6,202 nucleotides of DNA from Methanosarcinales archaeon. Lineage in GTDB: Archaea; Halobacteriota; Methanosarcinia; Methanosarcinales; Methanogasteraceae. The notes under the pieces are model-generated. The model searched no databases. It saw only the letters and a program-made list of their open reading frames with translations, and was not told the DNA's origin. The position numbers and the translations under genes were made by a program. Positions within the stretch are counted from its first letter, which is position 1. The number at the start of each line of letters is the position of its first letter. Positions 5,946 through 6,202 of this stretch are shown piece by piece. The DNA lies in contig QMVM01000124.1 in NCBI GenBank assembly GCA_003661105.1, positions 1 through 6,202 on the forward strand, read 5' to 3'.

Positions 5946-6202
5946 ACATCTCGTATCGCAAGCAGATCAAGCTGTGATTGCGGCTTTATCATCTTCGTAA
6001 GCGGATCTGCGAAGAGAATGTTCTCTTTAACCAGATATCTCTTCGATATCTCGTCTATCTCATCTGCACCAACCTCATCACGACTTATAAACATCTCGAG
6101 GACGGAAACCAGTTTTCCGTGGTGCACATCGAAATGTTTATCGCCTATCACCAGCTCATCACCTAATTCCTTTACGATCTTCAATCGGGTCTCTATCTCG
6201 CC
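5936..6202 (-). CDS. C-terminal part of an unidentified protein, possibly an archaeal AAA-type ATPase (5' truncated by the window edge)
   Basis: The frame is open from the right edge to the TGA at 5936, giving 88 visible residues. A TTG at 6184 could serve as a start, but the frame continues in front of it as GEIETR and no RBS is seen, so I take the gene as entering from outside the window. The visible part is charged and soluble, with no membrane segment. The tail KENILFADPLTKMIKPQSQL followed by LLAIRDVV resembles, from memory, the end of archaeal ATP-binding proteins of the COG1672/archaeal ATPase type (NILFxDP...KPQSxLxxxAI). The Walker motifs would lie outside, so this is tentative. It overlaps the surface-protein gene by 4 bp, so the two form an operon. 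Confidence 0.6.
   Translation of the reverse strand, partial: GEIETRLKIVKELGDELVIGDKHFDVHHGKLVSVLEMFISRDEVGADEIDEISKRYLVKENILFADPLTKMIKPQSQLDLLAIRDVVA

Overview
The window looks like chromosomal DNA from a methanogen-type euryarchaeote (a methanogen, an ANME methane oxidiser or a relative). The evidence is an mptA gene, which starts tetrahydromethanopterin synthesis, and a very large secreted NosD-type beta-helix protein ending in a dockerin, a class common in Methanosarcinales, Methanomicrobiales and ANME surface proteomes. The lineage call is inference, and nothing in the sequence fixes a genus.

Layout, left to right. Bases 1-116, read on the minus strand, look like the 5' end of a group II intron that runs off the left edge. 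They show a GTGCC start, a hairpin with the conserved GGTGAAA-TCC loop, a GTAA-capped hairpin and a following TGATGTGAGGC. A perfect 6-bp hairpin lies 7 nt upstream of the proposed splice/insertion point (124-141), an arrangement reminiscent of group IIC introns. Bases 117-321 hold no gene I can support, only this hairpin and a weak mptA promoter and RBS. mptA (322-1302, +) is followed after 34 bp by the convergent argC (1337-2350, -).

The right-hand 60 percent is one long minus-strand block. A gene entering from the right edge (5936-6202, 5' truncated; perhaps the C-terminus of an archaeal AAA-type ATPase) overlaps by an ATGA the start of a 1172-residue secreted protein (2421-5939). That protein has a signal peptide, two tandem NosD/CASH-type right-handed beta-helix cassettes and a C-terminal type I dockerin. 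argC lies 70 bp downstream of it on the same strand.

mptA (cofactor synthesis) and argC (arginine synthesis) are housekeeping genes with no evident link to each other. The surface protein and its ATGA-coupled upstream partner are the accessory part. The most unusual features are the dockerin on a double beta-helix, recently duplicated glycine-rich rungs, Cys/His-rich insertions, and the intron end beside mptA.
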